DNA of 64,000 bases, taken from NCBI GenBank assembly GCA_024275295.1, contig JAJRZI010000122.1:29412-93411 (forward strand), written 5' to 3'. The notes below the pieces were generated by a model. That model worked only from the letters and a program-made list of their open reading frames with translations, searched no databases and was not told the origin of the DNA. Position 1 is the first letter of the stretch; each line of letters opens with the position of its first letter. The stretch is from Gammaproteobacteria bacterium. GTDB taxonomy: Bacteria > Pseudomonadota > Gammaproteobacteria > Chromatiales > Chromatiaceae. The position numbers and the translations under genes were made by a program. Positions 37,401-48,107 of the stretch are shown here, piece after piece.

Positions 37401-37419
37401 GTTACAAGCAAAAAAATAG

Positions 37420-38094
37420 CTAAATAAGCCCCCGCTCTGCAAGCGAGGTCATCTCTCCATCTCCTACAACAATATGATCAATCACCCGTACATCGACCAG
37501 CGCCAGCGCATCTTTTAGTCTTTGGGTAATATGGGCATCAGATGAGCTGGGTTCTGCCACACCAGAAGGATGGTTATGCGCCAGGATAACCGCCGCTGCA
37601 TTATGGCTTATCGCACGGCGCACCACCTCCCGTGGATGCACACTGGCACCATCAATCGTACCCCGAAAGAGCTCTTCATATTCAATAACCCGATGTTGGT
37701 TATCCAAAAAAAGGCAGGCGAAGACCTCATACGGATACCCTCGCAGACGGGCGGAGAGATAGCTACGGGTATGCTGGGGAGAGGTCAGGGCATCCCCACG
37801 TTTAAGCGTTTCATGCAGGTGACGACGGCCCATCTCCAATACAGCCTGCAGTTGCACATATTTAGCCGGCCCCAGGCCATGGCTGGCGCAGAACCGGGAA
37901 CAGTCCGCTGCCATGAGATTACGCAAACTGCCATGCTCATGCAGCAGATCACGCGCCAAATCAACGGCTGTTTTTCCTGTCACCCCGGTGCGTAGAAAGA
38001 TAGCCAACAGTTCGGCATCAGAGAGTGCCTCAGCACCACGTTGCAGCAATTTTTCTCTTGGGCGCTCTTCTGCTGGCCAGTCAGTGATAGCCAT
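37420..38094 (-). CDS. radC: RadC family JAMM protein
   Basis: 224 aa. An N-terminal helix-hairpin-helix region ([41 protein letters not shown]) precedes the MPN/JAMM metal site with [14 protein letters not shown] (about 175-190), the full HxHx7Sx2D set. RadC is called a DNA repair protein by tradition, but its role is unsettled. It ends upstream of rpmB and is divergent from coaBC, the common neighbour in gammaproteobacteria. Confidence 0.96.
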   Translation of the reverse strand: MAITDWPAEERPREKLLQRGAEALSDAELLAIFLRTGVTGKTAVDLARDLLHEHGSLRNLMAADCSRFCASHGLGPAKYVQLQAVLEMGRRHLHETLKRGDALTSPQHTRSYLSARLRGYPYEVFACLFLDNQHRVIEYEELFRGTIDGASVHPREVVRRAISHNAAAVILAHNHPSGVAEPSSSDAHITQRLKDALALVDVRVIDHIVVGDGEMTSLAERGLI

Positions 38095-38224
38095 AAATAA
38101 CCTCCTTGTAATTGTTGTTTTTCAGCTTATGAGCTTAAAGCCCCAATCCTGATTATCCCAATATTACCCCGGATAGCATCAGATTTCTTTGCCTGGCCCA
38201 TGCATTCAGTTACTCTCTATAACA

Positions 38225-38230
38225 TATAAT
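38225..38230 (+). promoter_or_regulatory. Possible -10 element for coaBC
   Basis: A perfect TATAAT lies 94 bp upstream of the coaBC start. The -35 is weak (no good TTGACA match at 16-18 bp upstream), so it would need a long leader or an activator. Confidence 0.4.
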
Positions 38231-38323
38231 CAGGAAATAAAAATCTGTCTGGAGCAGATTTTCACATCAGCCCCGGAGGGGTGAGGCACAGGGATACGTC
38301 GAATAAACTATTTTTGGGACCGT

Positions 38324-39544
38324 ATGTTTGAGTTGAAAGAAAAACGCATTCTACTGGGAATAACGGGCGGCATTGCAGCCTATAAGGCAGCGGAGCTGGT
38401 ACGTCTGTTACGCAGGTCAAATGCAGAGGTTCAGGTTGTTATGACCCAAGCTGCTACAGAATTTATAACCCCACTGACACTTCAGACACTATCCGGACGG
38501 AGAGTACGACAGGCATTTTTTGACCCCAATGATGAGGCCAGCATTGGCCACATCGATCTGGCACGTTGGGCTGATCTGATACTGATTGCACCCACCAGCG
38601 CTGACTTTATGGCCCGTTTGGCGCACGGACTGGCTAACGACCTGCTATCCACCCTCTGCCTCGCCGCTACAGCGCCCATTGCACTGGCTCCAGCCATGAA
38701 TCAGCAAATGTGGTTAAATCCGGCCACGCAGGCAAATGCCAAACTGTTACAAGCACGTGGAATCAAGCTTTGGGGGCCTGGTGATGGTGAGCAGGCCTGT
38801 GGTGAAACAGGGCCTGGTCGGATGCTGGAACCCGCAGAACTATTGGCACAGACTATAAAACAGTTCAACAGCCAGCTGCTGGCAGGCCAATGTGTCCTGC
38901 TGACAGCTGGCCCAACACAAGAACCCATTGACCCTGTACGTTTTATTGGCAATCGCAGCTCCGGTAAAATGGGCTTTGCTCTGGCGCAGGCCTTTGTTGA
39001 AGCAGGCGCTCAAGTCTATCTGATATCCGGCCCTGTAGCATTGGCAACCCCCACTGGCGTCACCCGAATCGACGTAGGCACAGCAATCGAAATGCAGCAG
39101 AGGGTTACTGAGCATATCAACAGATGCGACATCTTTGTTGCCTGCGCCGCTGTTGCTGACTACAGGCCTAAAGCAACTGCAGCACAGAAGATTAAAAAGA
39201 GTCGTGAACAGCTAGATCTCATATTGACTCGAAACCCGGATATTCTGGCAGAGGTAGCCGCCAGCACAGTCCCACCCTTTACCGTTGGTTTTGCCGCTGA
39301 AACTGAACAGCTCATCAAGCATGCAGAGGAGAAGCGCCGATTAAAGAGAGTGGACATGATTGCCGCCAACCTCGTTGGGGCTGAACAAGGCGGCTTTGAA
39401 CGCGATGAAAACGCCCTAACGGTGCTCTGGGAGGGAGGAAGCAAAAACCTTCCTATGGCTAGAAAAGAAAAACTGGCACAATCACTGGTTGCCACTATTA
39501 CCGAGCGATACCATGCAGAAAAACATCCAACTAAAGATTCTTGA
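38324..39544 (+). CDS. coaBC: Bifunctional phosphopantothenoylcysteine decarboxylase/synthetase
   Basis: 406 aa. CoaC half (1 to about 185): [37 protein letters not shown] and [10 protein letters not shown], with the PAMN motif and FMN pocket. CoaB half (about 190-400): [25 protein letters not shown], the AAVADYRP dinucleotide-binding stretch and KIKKS. Two steps of coenzyme A synthesis in one polypeptide. It starts the run coaBC-dut-algC-argB-slmA. Confidence 0.98.
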   Translation: MFELKEKRILLGITGGIAAYKAAELVRLLRRSNAEVQVVMTQAATEFITPLTLQTLSGRRVRQAFFDPNDEASIGHIDLARWADLILIAPTSADFMARLAHGLANDLLSTLCLAATAPIALAPAMNQQMWLNPATQANAKLLQARGIKLWGPGDGEQACGETGPGRMLEPAELLAQTIKQFNSQLLAGQCVLLTAGPTQEPIDPVRFIGNRSSGKMGFALAQAFVEAGAQVYLISGPVALATPTGVTRIDVGTAIEMQQRVTEHINRCDIFVACAAVADYRPKATAAQKIKKSREQLDLILTRNPDILAEVAASTVPPFTVGFAAETEQLIKHAEEKRRLKRVDMIAANLVGAEQGGFERDENALTVLWEGGSKNLPMARKEKLAQSLVATITERYHAEKHPTKDS

Positions 39545-39971
39545 TTCACGACTGGGGAGCGAATTCCCAATGCCCGGCTATGCAACCAAAGGTTCCGCAG
39601 GACTTGATCTACGCGCTATGTTGGATGAACCGTTAGAGCTGGCCCCAAGGCAGACCCAGCTCATCCCCACCGGATTTTCTCTGCATATTGCAGATCCCGC
39701 CCTGGCAGCCATGATTCTTCCACGCTCCGGGCTTGGCCATAAGCACGGCATTGTATTAGGTAATCTGGTTGGATTGATTGACTCCGACTACCAGGGACAG
39801 ATATTTGTCTCTTGCTGGAATCGGGGGGACACTACATTCAGAATTGAGATAGGGGAACGTATAGCGCAACTGGTCATTGTGCCAGTAGTGCAGGCTAATT
39901 TTGAGATTGTGGATGAATTTATTGAAAGCGACCGGGGTGCAGGCGGCTTTGGTCATTCAGGACGTCACTAA
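39513..39971 (+). CDS. dut: Deoxyuridine 5'-triphosphate nucleotidohydrolase
   Basis: 152 aa from ATG 39513, which lies inside the end of coaBC (32-bp overlap). The five dUTPase motifs are present: [40 protein letters not shown] and the mobile C-terminal GAGGFGHSG. It turns dUTP into dUMP, keeping uracil out of DNA. Overlap with coaBC is standard for this gene pair. Confidence 0.98.
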   Translation: MQKNIQLKILDSRLGSEFPMPGYATKGSAGLDLRAMLDEPLELAPRQTQLIPTGFSLHIADPALAAMILPRSGLGHKHGIVLGNLVGLIDSDYQGQIFVSCWNRGDTTFRIEIGERIAQLVIVPVVQANFEIVDEFIESDRGAGGFGHSGRH

Positions 39972-39973
39972 TT

Positions 39974-42565
39974 ATGAAGCTACCATTCGGCAAGAAAAAA
40001 ACAGACACTGAACCTGAAAAAAAGGCTAAAAAGGAGAAAGAGCCCTCAAGCAAGCTGCCCGGCTCAGGGACATTTATAGCGGGGTGTTTTGCTGCTGTCG
40101 TATTGGTCGTTTACGGATGCTTTGGCACACTGTTTGTCTTACAGCAGCAAAAAGAGAATACCGCTGCAACAAATCGACTGGCGGCAGAGACTGAAGCACT
40201 GGCCGCACACCTCTCCGATCGCATGCAACATCTGCGTCTTGCACTGGAGAACCTGGCCCGCGACCCTGCCCTGGCCCAAACCCTCTACAACGGCAAAGCA
40301 ACGACAATAGCGGCAAAAGAGATCGCCATTCAGCAACAGATACCTGATGCCTGGCACATCCGCCTGCTTCTTCCCAAGCACACTGAACTCGACACCAGGC
40401 AAGAACCACAGATGAGCTTTGCCTCATTGGATATTCTGCGCCAGGCTGAAAAAACCGGCAAAACCACACTGGCCGAAGTTCACCAATACGGTTCCAAAAA
40501 CCAGCATATTGCACTGGCAACCCCGGTATTTATGCCAGGCGATGATAACAGAGAGGTGATTGGTGTCATTCACGCCGCCTTTAAACTGGACAAAATAGAC
40601 TCGGCTATCAATGCAGTCAGCCATTATGGTGGGCAGGTAGAGATAGACCAGGTCATCCAGGGAAAGAGACTTACACTGGCAAAGAGCAACGCTTCAACAG
40701 ACTCAAAACCGGCCGTTGACGCCAGCATACCCATCCCTGGAACAATCTGGGAAGCAGCTTACCTAAAGCCACCAACAGCAATCGACCAAGCCACTCTAAT
40801 AAATTTCGGAAGCATATCCACAGTAGGGCTACTGCTGATTGGCCTGATCATGTTCATGCAGGCCAAGCGCTTAAAACAGGCACTGAAAAACGACCAGGGT
40901 GCTATTGTTAAAATGGTGGAAATAGTCCTCAAAGGGGGCAGGATCATCAACCCTGGCCCAGCAACCGCTGACTGCAAAGGCACCATGGAGTTGATTGCTC
41001 ATATAGGCGCACAGGCTTTACGCAAACACCGAGCCACGGCATCAGGCACATCCTCTTCCGAAGGAAACAGCGAAGATGACACTACTCAGCCAGGCCCCAC
41101 CAGCCCTGATGATGTGATTGTAGATACAGACCATGGTCTACAGGGTCTGAATACAGGATCAGCCGCTATTACGCACGCTGGCGCAGGCATAACCCTACCC
41201 GATTCAATTTTTCTCGCCTATGACATACGCGGCATTGTGGGCGATACACTGACCCGGGATATAGTCTATGAACTGGGCCGGGCAATAGGCAGCGAAGCTT
41301 ACGACCAGGGGCAACAAACCGTCATCGTGGCACGCGATGGGCGCCTCTCCAGTGAAGGATTAAGCGCCGCCCTCTGCCAGGGGTTGCAGGAGAGCGGACG
41401 TGACGTGCTGGATATTGGCATGGTACCCACGCCCGTACTCTACTTCGCCACCCACGTTCTGGGCAGCAGTTCCGGCGTCATGCTGACAGCCAGCCACAAC
41501 CCGGCCGATTACAATGGACTCAAGATCGTCATCAACGGCGAAGCACTATCAGGTCAGGCCATCCAACAACTTCGCCAACGCGTGGAGACAGGGGATCTGC
41601 TGCAGGGCGAAGGCACCCATCAGACACAGGATCTGACCCCGGACTACATTGCACGCATTACCCAGGATGTGCAGCCAGCCCGCTCACTAAAGGTGGTCGT
41701 AGACTGTGGCAACTGGGTGGCAGGTACGCTTGCCCCCATACTGCTTAAAGAGCTGGGCTGCGAAGTCATTGAGCTTTATTGCGATATAGACGGCAACTTT
41801 CCCAATCACCACCCAGACCCAGGTAAACCAGAAAATCTTGAAGATCTGATTCAACAGGTAAAGCGACAGAAAGCCGATCTTGGTGTTGCCTTTGACGGCG
41901 ATGGCGACCGGCTGTGTGCAGTAGACTCCAATGGCAATATCATCTGGCCGGACAGACTACTCATGCTATTTGCCACCGATGTCCTGTCACGCCAGCCAGG
42001 TGGTGATATCATCTATGATGTTAAATCCACACGCAGCCTGGCAGGCCACATCCTCTCCCACGGTGGCAGGCCATTGATGTGGAAGACCGGACACTCCCTG
42101 ATGAAGGCCAAGCTTAAAGAGACCGGCGCCCTGCTGGCAGGCGAGATGAGCGGCCACATCTTCTTTAAAGAGCGATGGTATGGTTTTGATGACGCGCTGT
42201 ATGCCTGCGCAAGACTATTGGAGATATTATCCATTGATATGCGCAGCTCGGAAGAGGTATTTGCCGAACTCCCGGTACACACCAGCACCCCGGAACTCTT
42301 TATGGATATGCCAGAAGGCGACCACCATGAACTGGTGAAAAAGATCGTCAACCTTGCCCGCTTTAAGAAAAGTGCAAAACTTATTACGATTGACGGCTTA
42401 AGGGCAGAGTTTGACAACGGCTGGGGTTTGGTTCGACCATCCAATACCATTCCTGCCGTCACATTCCGTTTTGAGGCCATAAACAAAACAGAGCTGAATG
42501 AAATACAGGAAGAGTTCCGTCAGCTTCTGAAAAAGATTGATCCTGATTTAAACGTACCTTTTTAA
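39974..42565 (+). CDS. algC: AlgC-type phosphomannomutase/phosphoglucomutase with N-terminal membrane sensor-like extension
   Basis: 863 aa, much longer than a bare AlgC (about 460). A charged start (KKKTDTEPEKKAKKEKE) precedes one membrane helix (about 33-55), a large periplasmic helical/PAS-like segment (about 60-270), a second helix (SISTVGLLLIGLIMFMQ) and a low-complexity linker. The mutase begins near residue 410 (FLAYDIRGIVGD): TASHNPADYNG (phosphoserine, about 505), DGDGDR metal loop, GEMSGHIFF sugar loop, and RPSNTIPAVTFRFEA phosphate loop. It interconverts mannose/glucose 1- and 6-phosphates for exopolysaccharide or LPS. The long form at this locus is also known in pseudomonads. What the extracytoplasmic part senses is unknown. 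Confidence 0.93.
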   Translation: MKLPFGKKKTDTEPEKKAKKEKEPSSKLPGSGTFIAGCFAAVVLVVYGCFGTLFVLQQQKENTAATNRLAAETEALAAHLSDRMQHLRLALENLARDPALAQTLYNGKATTIAAKEIAIQQQIPDAWHIRLLLPKHTELDTRQEPQMSFASLDILRQAEKTGKTTLAEVHQYGSKNQHIALATPVFMPGDDNREVIGVIHAAFKLDKIDSAINAVSHYGGQVEIDQVIQGKRLTLAKSNASTDSKPAVDASIPIPGTIWEAAYLKPPTAIDQATLINFGSISTVGLLLIGLIMFMQAKRLKQALKNDQGAIVKMVEIVLKGGRIINPGPATADCKGTMELIAHIGAQALRKHRATASGTSSSEGNSEDDTTQPGPTSPDDVIVDTDHGLQGLNTGSAAITHAGAGITLPDSIFLAYDIRGIVGDTLTRDIVYELGRAIGSEAYDQGQQTVIVARDGRLSSEGLSAALCQGLQESGRDVLDIGMVPTPVLYFATHVLGSSSGVMLTASHNPADYNGLKIVINGEALSGQAIQQLRQRVETGDLLQGEGTHQTQDLTPDYIARITQDVQPARSLKVVVDCGNWVAGTLAPILLKELGCEVIELYCDIDGNFPNHHPDPGKPENLEDLIQQVKRQKADLGVAFDGDGDRLCAVDSNGNIIWPDRLLMLFATDVLSRQPGGDIIYDVKSTRSLAGHILSHGGRPLMWKTGHSLMKAKLKETGALLAGEMSGHIFFKERWYGFDDALYACARLLEILSIDMRSSEEVFAELPVHTSTPELFMDMPEGDHHELVKKIVNLARFKKSAKLITIDGLRAEFDNGWGLVRPSNTIPAVTFRFEAINKTELNEIQEEFRQLLKKIDPDLNVPF

Positions 42566-42592
42566 TTTTGTTGGGTTCAAAGTTGTCCCTGA

Positions 42593-43509
<917 letters not shown>

Positions 43510-43510
<1 letters not shown>

Positions 43511-44118
43511 TGGATAAAAAAATCCCACGCAAACAGCAGATCCTCGAAGCGCTGGCTGCTGAACTGGAGAACAGTCCGGGGGAACGCATCACCACAGCCA
43601 CCCTCGCCCGTGCCGTGGGGGTCTCAGAGGCTGCGCTCTACCGCCATTTTGCCAGCAAGGCAAAGATGTTCGAAGGGCTGATAGCCTTTGCTGAAGAGAG
43701 CATCTTCACCCGCATCAATCAGATCATAGAGACAGAATCAGACACCCGCCTCCGATGCGGCCGCATCCTCTATCTGCTACTCACCTTTGCTGACCGCAAC
43801 CCGGGGATTACCCGTGTACTGCTGGGAGATGCGCTGGTGGGAGAAACAGAACGCCTGCACACACGGGTAGAGCAGTTCTTTGCCAGAGTGGAGACGCAGT
43901 TCCGGCAGATCCTGCGGGAATCACGCCTGCGCGATGATACCGGCATCTCATCCAGCCCGGAGGTCGGTGCCGGACTGATGCTGGCCCTGATAGAGGGGCG
44001 CCTGCACCAATTCCTCCGCACCCGTTTTAAAGTCTCCCCCACCGACCAGTGGGAAGCACAGTGGGCCATATTGGAGCGCGGACTGTTTCTGCCCTCGCCT
44101 GCCACCCCCAGCCGCTGA
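43510..44118 (+). CDS. slmA: Nucleoid occlusion factor SlmA (TetR family)
   Basis: 202 aa. A TetR helix-turn-helix near the N-terminus (TTATLARAVGVSEAALYRHFASKAKMFEGLI) and the location after argB identify SlmA. It binds scattered chromosomal sites and stops FtsZ ring assembly over the nucleoid. It is the last gene of the coaBC run; a cytochrome cluster follows. Confidence 0.95.
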
Positions 44119-44137
44119 TAAAACCAACCATCCTCTT

Positions 44138-44169
44138 TTCAGTTTGGATTCAGCTTGGCTGCCTAAAAT
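44138..44169 (+). promoter_or_regulatory. Response-regulator-type direct repeat and -10 before the cytochrome b561 gene
   Basis: TTCAGTTTGGA and TTCAGCTTGGC are direct copies with an 11-bp period (starts at 44138 and 44149). TAAAAT begins 15 bp after the second copy. The same arrangement with the same distances occurs at 48762-48793. The 11-bp period and overlap with the -35 region fit an OmpR-family response regulator such as the one at 51066. Confidence 0.62.
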
Positions 44170-44200
44170 GGAGTTAAACGCCAAGAGAAGAGGATTTAAC

Positions 44201-44770
44201 ATGAACAACACTGCAAAAGAGATAAAGGTCTGGGATCCGCTGGTACGCCTGTTCCACTGGAGCCTGGTTCTGGCATTTGCCACTGCCTATGCAACCGAAG
44301 ATGACTACATGGCGCTGCATGTCTATGCCGGTTATACCATCGCCGGATTGCTGCTGATCCGCCTAATATGGGGGTTTGTCGGCACCCAACATGCCCGCTT
44401 TTCCGACTTTGTCCGTCCCCCACATGAGGCATGGAGCTATCTTAAAGAGACCATCACCTTCAAGGCAAAACGCTATCTGGGACACAATCCGGCGGGTGGA
44501 CTGATGATCGTCGCCCTGCTTCTGAGTCTGTTATTAACGACACTCACCGGGCTTGGCGCCTACGGTATCGAGGGCCATGGGCCGCTCGCCAGCTGGCTGT
44601 CAGGTATAGGTGAAATTGGAGAAGATGCTCTTGAAGAGATCCACGAATTCTTTGCCAACTTCACCCTGTTTCTGGTTGCCGTCCATATTGCCGGCGTTAT
44701 TCTGGGCAGTATTTCCCATGGTGAAAATCTGGTGCGCGCCATGTTTACCGGCACCAAGCAAGCCGATTAA
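44201..44770 (+). CDS. Cytochrome b561-type membrane protein
   Basis: 189 aa from ATG 44201. Four membrane helices with haem-ligand histidines: LFHWSLV (first helix), LHVYAGY (second), and LFLVAVHIAGVIL (last). The sequence IKVWDPLVRLFHW is the start typical of the bacterial diheme b-type cytochrome of the SHP/DHC electron-transfer cluster. It would take electrons from the quinone pool to periplasmic c-type cytochromes. It shares its layout with the next gene. Confidence 0.92.
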   Translation: MNNTAKEIKVWDPLVRLFHWSLVLAFATAYATEDDYMALHVYAGYTIAGLLLIRLIWGFVGTQHARFSDFVRPPHEAWSYLKETITFKAKRYLGHNPAGGLMIVALLLSLLLTTLTGLGAYGIEGHGPLASWLSGIGEIGEDALEEIHEFFANFTLFLVAVHIAGVILGSISHGENLVRAMFTGTKQAD

Positions 44771-44785
44771 TCCAGGATAAACCAG

Positions 44786-45922
44786 ATGGCTCAACCACAA
44801 GCACAGAACAACAACAGGCAGACACCGATTCGCATTTGGAACATCCCCGTCCGTCTGTTTCACTGGACACTGGTCGGCTGCTTTATCACCGCCTGGCTGA
44901 CCCGTGACAATCGTTATCTGGATATCCATCTCTTTGCCGGGTACCTGATGGCCGGGTTGATTGTTTTTCGCATCTTGTGGGGGGTTATCGGCGGCCCTTA
45001 TGCCAGCTTTCGTGACTTTGCCTTTGGTTGGCATGAGGTGTGGCTTTATCTGAAAGGGGTGCTGAACAGAAGGCCACCCCGCTTTCTTGGCCACAATCCA
45101 GCAGGCAGCTGGGCTATTTATCTCCTCCTGACACTCGGAGTGTTGATAGTAATAACAGGCCTCCTGGGCCTCGGTGGCGAAGAGCAGCAAGGGCCACTTG
45201 CAGGATGGTTGAATTATCCCCAGGGAAAGCTCGCACAGGATCTGCATGAACTGCTGGCCTGGCTCATGCTGGGCGTGGTCGGCACCCATCTGATCGGCGT
45301 ATTGGTGGAGAGCCTGCTGCACAAGGAAAACCTGGTAAGCGCGATGCTGACAGGCTATAAGCCGGCACCAGCTAACGCCGTTTCTGCTGCATCCCAATGG
45401 AAGACGGGCATAGCCATGGCCATCATTATCCTGGCTGGTGGATTGATCTGGTTTCAGGGCTATCTGACAGCAACAGCCAACCAGCCCTACCGGCCGTTCA
45501 TCGGGCCTGAGCTGCCAGATAATGCGCTCTGGCGTGAAGAGTGCGGAGCCTGCCACCTTGCCTTCCACCCCAGCCTGCTGCCTGCCCGCTCATGGAGAAC
45601 CATGATGGAAGAGCAGGCATCTCATTTCGGAGAGGATCTCTTCCTGGAACCGGATACTGTGGCCGAGATCAAAACCTTTCTGGTCAAGAATGCAGCAGAG
45701 CAGGAGCTGACTGAAGCAGCCTGGAAGATCAACCAGAGCATCCCCAAAAGCAAGACATTATTACGCATCACAGAGGCACCTTACTGGCTGAAGAAGCATC
45801 GGGATATCTCCGATGCAATTTGGCAAAATCCAAAGGTTAACGGCAAAGTAAATTGTGCAGCCTGCCACCTGGATGCGGAGATGGGCACCTTTGAAGATGC
45901 CGCTATGAGATTGCCTGATTAA
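44786..45922 (+). CDS. Cytochrome b561 fused to a diheme cytochrome c (DHC) domain
   Basis: 378 aa. Residues 1-190 repeat the cytochrome b561 fold (IRIWNIPVRLFHWTLVG, DIHLFAGYLMAG). A further helix (MAIIILAGGLIWFQGYL, about 212-228) leads to a periplasmic domain of about 145 residues with CGACH and CAACH. This domain matches the separate DHC protein at 49270 (LLPARSW in both, then TPYFLKKHGE versus APYWLKKHRD). The two halves are normally separate proteins, so the fusion fixes the quinone-to-cytochrome c step in one chain. Confidence 0.92.
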   Translation: MAQPQAQNNNRQTPIRIWNIPVRLFHWTLVGCFITAWLTRDNRYLDIHLFAGYLMAGLIVFRILWGVIGGPYASFRDFAFGWHEVWLYLKGVLNRRPPRFLGHNPAGSWAIYLLLTLGVLIVITGLLGLGGEEQQGPLAGWLNYPQGKLAQDLHELLAWLMLGVVGTHLIGVLVESLLHKENLVSAMLTGYKPAPANAVSAASQWKTGIAMAIIILAGGLIWFQGYLTATANQPYRPFIGPELPDNALWREECGACHLAFHPSLLPARSWRTMMEEQASHFGEDLFLEPDTVAEIKTFLVKNAAEQELTEAAWKINQSIPKSKTLLRITEAPYWLKKHRDISDAIWQNPKVNGKVNCAACHLDAEMGTFEDAAMRLPD

Positions 45923-46046
45923 TAAGCGCGCCACCCTGTTAATTCGCTGGCGCCGCATTAAAGGGAAAAAGCTTTTATCCTTGCTATACTTGTAAAAGGG
46001 AACTTTATTCCTATGTGTGGCAGGTGGGGCGTTGCCACAAGGAAGA

Positions 46047-48107
46047 ATGCAATTGAGCTATTGGTGCACCAAACTGGGCCAGCAGCCATGGCTGTGGCCG
46101 TTGACTTTTGGCCTGCTGTTCTCTGTAGTCGCTGAGGGGGCTACCATTGCTCTGGATGATGATAAAGCGCCGATGGTCGCACCGCCGGCCGCAATAGAAA
46201 TCATAGATCCCTCTAAGCTCACTCTGGTGCCACCCCCTGCACCTGATGATCCAAACCACGCATTATCACCCCCTCAAACCACTGCACCACCGTCGGCTCA
46301 AGATCAGGAATCACCCTTATTGGATATATTCCAGGAGCTGATCAAGGGGAGGCTCTCTCCATCGGGAGCAGGTGTTTCTCCCGATGATGAGTTCCCCCCT
46401 TCACGGGAGCCTCCAATACCAAATGCTCAGCTGGGGCTTGAGGTGAGCAAGACACAGGCTAAGATTGATGAGCCGGTACGCTTAGAAGCGGTTTTGGAGT
46501 CCCACGCATTGGCTGAGCGGGTTGAGTATCAATTTCTGGTGGATGGACAGGTGGCCCGCCCCTGGGATCAATCAGCCAGCACCAATATTAGATTTCATCG
46601 TGAAGGGAGACATGAGCTGAAAGTGATTGCCCGTGTTCCATCCCCTCGCGCAGTGACTACCGCCCGGGTAAGGGTGCTTGCCAGCCCGGCTGTCAGCATC
46701 TTTGTTCGAAGTCCTTGGGTGCAACCCAGAGTTCGGATTGAGCCATCTCAGATTATTGTTGAGCAGGGCCAGGATGCTCGCTTTGAGAGTGTATCCTCTC
46801 ATGATCCCAAGGCCGAACTGTACTTCCATTGGCTGGGGCCTGGTGAAATCTCTGGAAGAGATCCTCTGTTTGTTGTATCCACAGCTCAACTCGATCCCGG
46901 CAAATACGATATCGAACTGGTAGTTTACGATAGCAGAGAGCAGCGTGGCCAGGCCACTGCGACGCTTGAGGTCAGGGGCCATTCACAGGCACCTGTTGCC
47001 GTAATCGCACCAAAGGTTATTGAGGTATTTTTGGGCCAAGAGGCACGTTTCGAAAGCCGATCCCGGCATGATCCCCAGCTTCAGCTGAGCCAGCACTGGA
47101 TAGGACCAACAGGACAACGGGCTTCAGGAGGTGAGTTCGTGGTTGATACCCATGGTCTGAGGCTGGCAGATTACCGGGTAATGCTGGAGATTTAAGATGA
47201 CCGCAAGCGAGAAGACCGAACCACAGCATTGCTTCTGATACTTCCCCCTGAACTCTCACTAGAGGCAACTCCACGCCAGGTAAGAATAGGAGAGCCCGTG
47301 ACACTAATGGCACACGCCTCCTCCAAAGATACGGACTACCTGTACCGCTTCATATTTGGTGACAGCGAGAACGGCCCTCCCCTTGCCGACCCGGTAATCC
47401 ACCACGCTTTTCAGCAGGCAGGAGATTTTCAGGTTTATGCAGAATTGCTGCGGCAGGGAAAGCTGTTGGTGAAAAGCCGGGATATCAGCATCCAGGTACG
47501 GCCTGATTACCGCATACAACTCAGGGCTGATAGAACGCACACAAGTGTTGGTGAAGCAATAGTCTTACACGGCACCATTGAACCACTGGCCAATGGTGCG
47601 ATATTTCGTTTTCACTACGGTGATGGCATGGTCAGTCTACCGGGGCCACAAGCCCGTTCGGAACACATTTATACCCATCCCGGAACCTATCAGGTCACCC
47701 TCAGCGCAAAGGTTGGCGACCTGAAGCTGGCAAGTCAGGCCTTAGAGATTAGCGTTGAAGCTTCGGCGGTGGTTATAGATCCACAGGCAGGATTACCCCC
47801 ACCGGCTGCAGGAGCTCCTATCAGCGGTTGGGTGTGGCCCTGGTGGCTGCCGTGGCTGGCATTTGGTGGTGGGGGCATGGTGATCGGTGCACTTATTCAG
47901 CGCTTTGCTCTGCGGGGTGGCAGGCCGCCTCCCGGAGCTGGTTTTAAGGTCAGGCCGCTGCTTGACAGGGGGGAGCAGTTACTGGATGAGGGTTTGAAAG
48001 AAGAGGAACTTGTCAGCGTGCGCTTACGGCCGGTGATAGATTCGGGGACGCAGACCCTGCAGATGGGCCAGGTGTCGCTAAAGGAGAGTGATGATGAACA
48101 AGTCTAG
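46047..48107 (+). pseudogene. PKD-repeat envelope protein gene with an in-frame TAA
   Basis: A GGAAGA-preceded ATG at 46047 starts a hydrophobic leader (WPLTFGLLFSVVAEG), a proline-rich linker, then several PKD/Ig-like domains. Codon 383 (47193-47195) is TAA; the frame goes on for 304 codons to 48107 with two more PKD-like domains, a membrane anchor (WPWWLPWLAFGGGGMVIGAL) and a short cytoplasmic tail. Repeat alignment puts the stop where the preceding domain has Tyr (VVYDSREQR versus EI-stop-DDRKRED), so TAC or TAT to TAA. A TTG at 47229 could restart the second half. It sits inside the cytochrome cluster but carries no haem motif. Function unknown; an envelope adhesin or scaffold is a guess. 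Confidence 0.82.

Noticed and set aside
44600..45568. Minus-strand frame of 322 codons opposite the cytochrome b genes
   Set aside because: It is a shadow; the plus strand encodes recognisable cytochrome b561 motifs.
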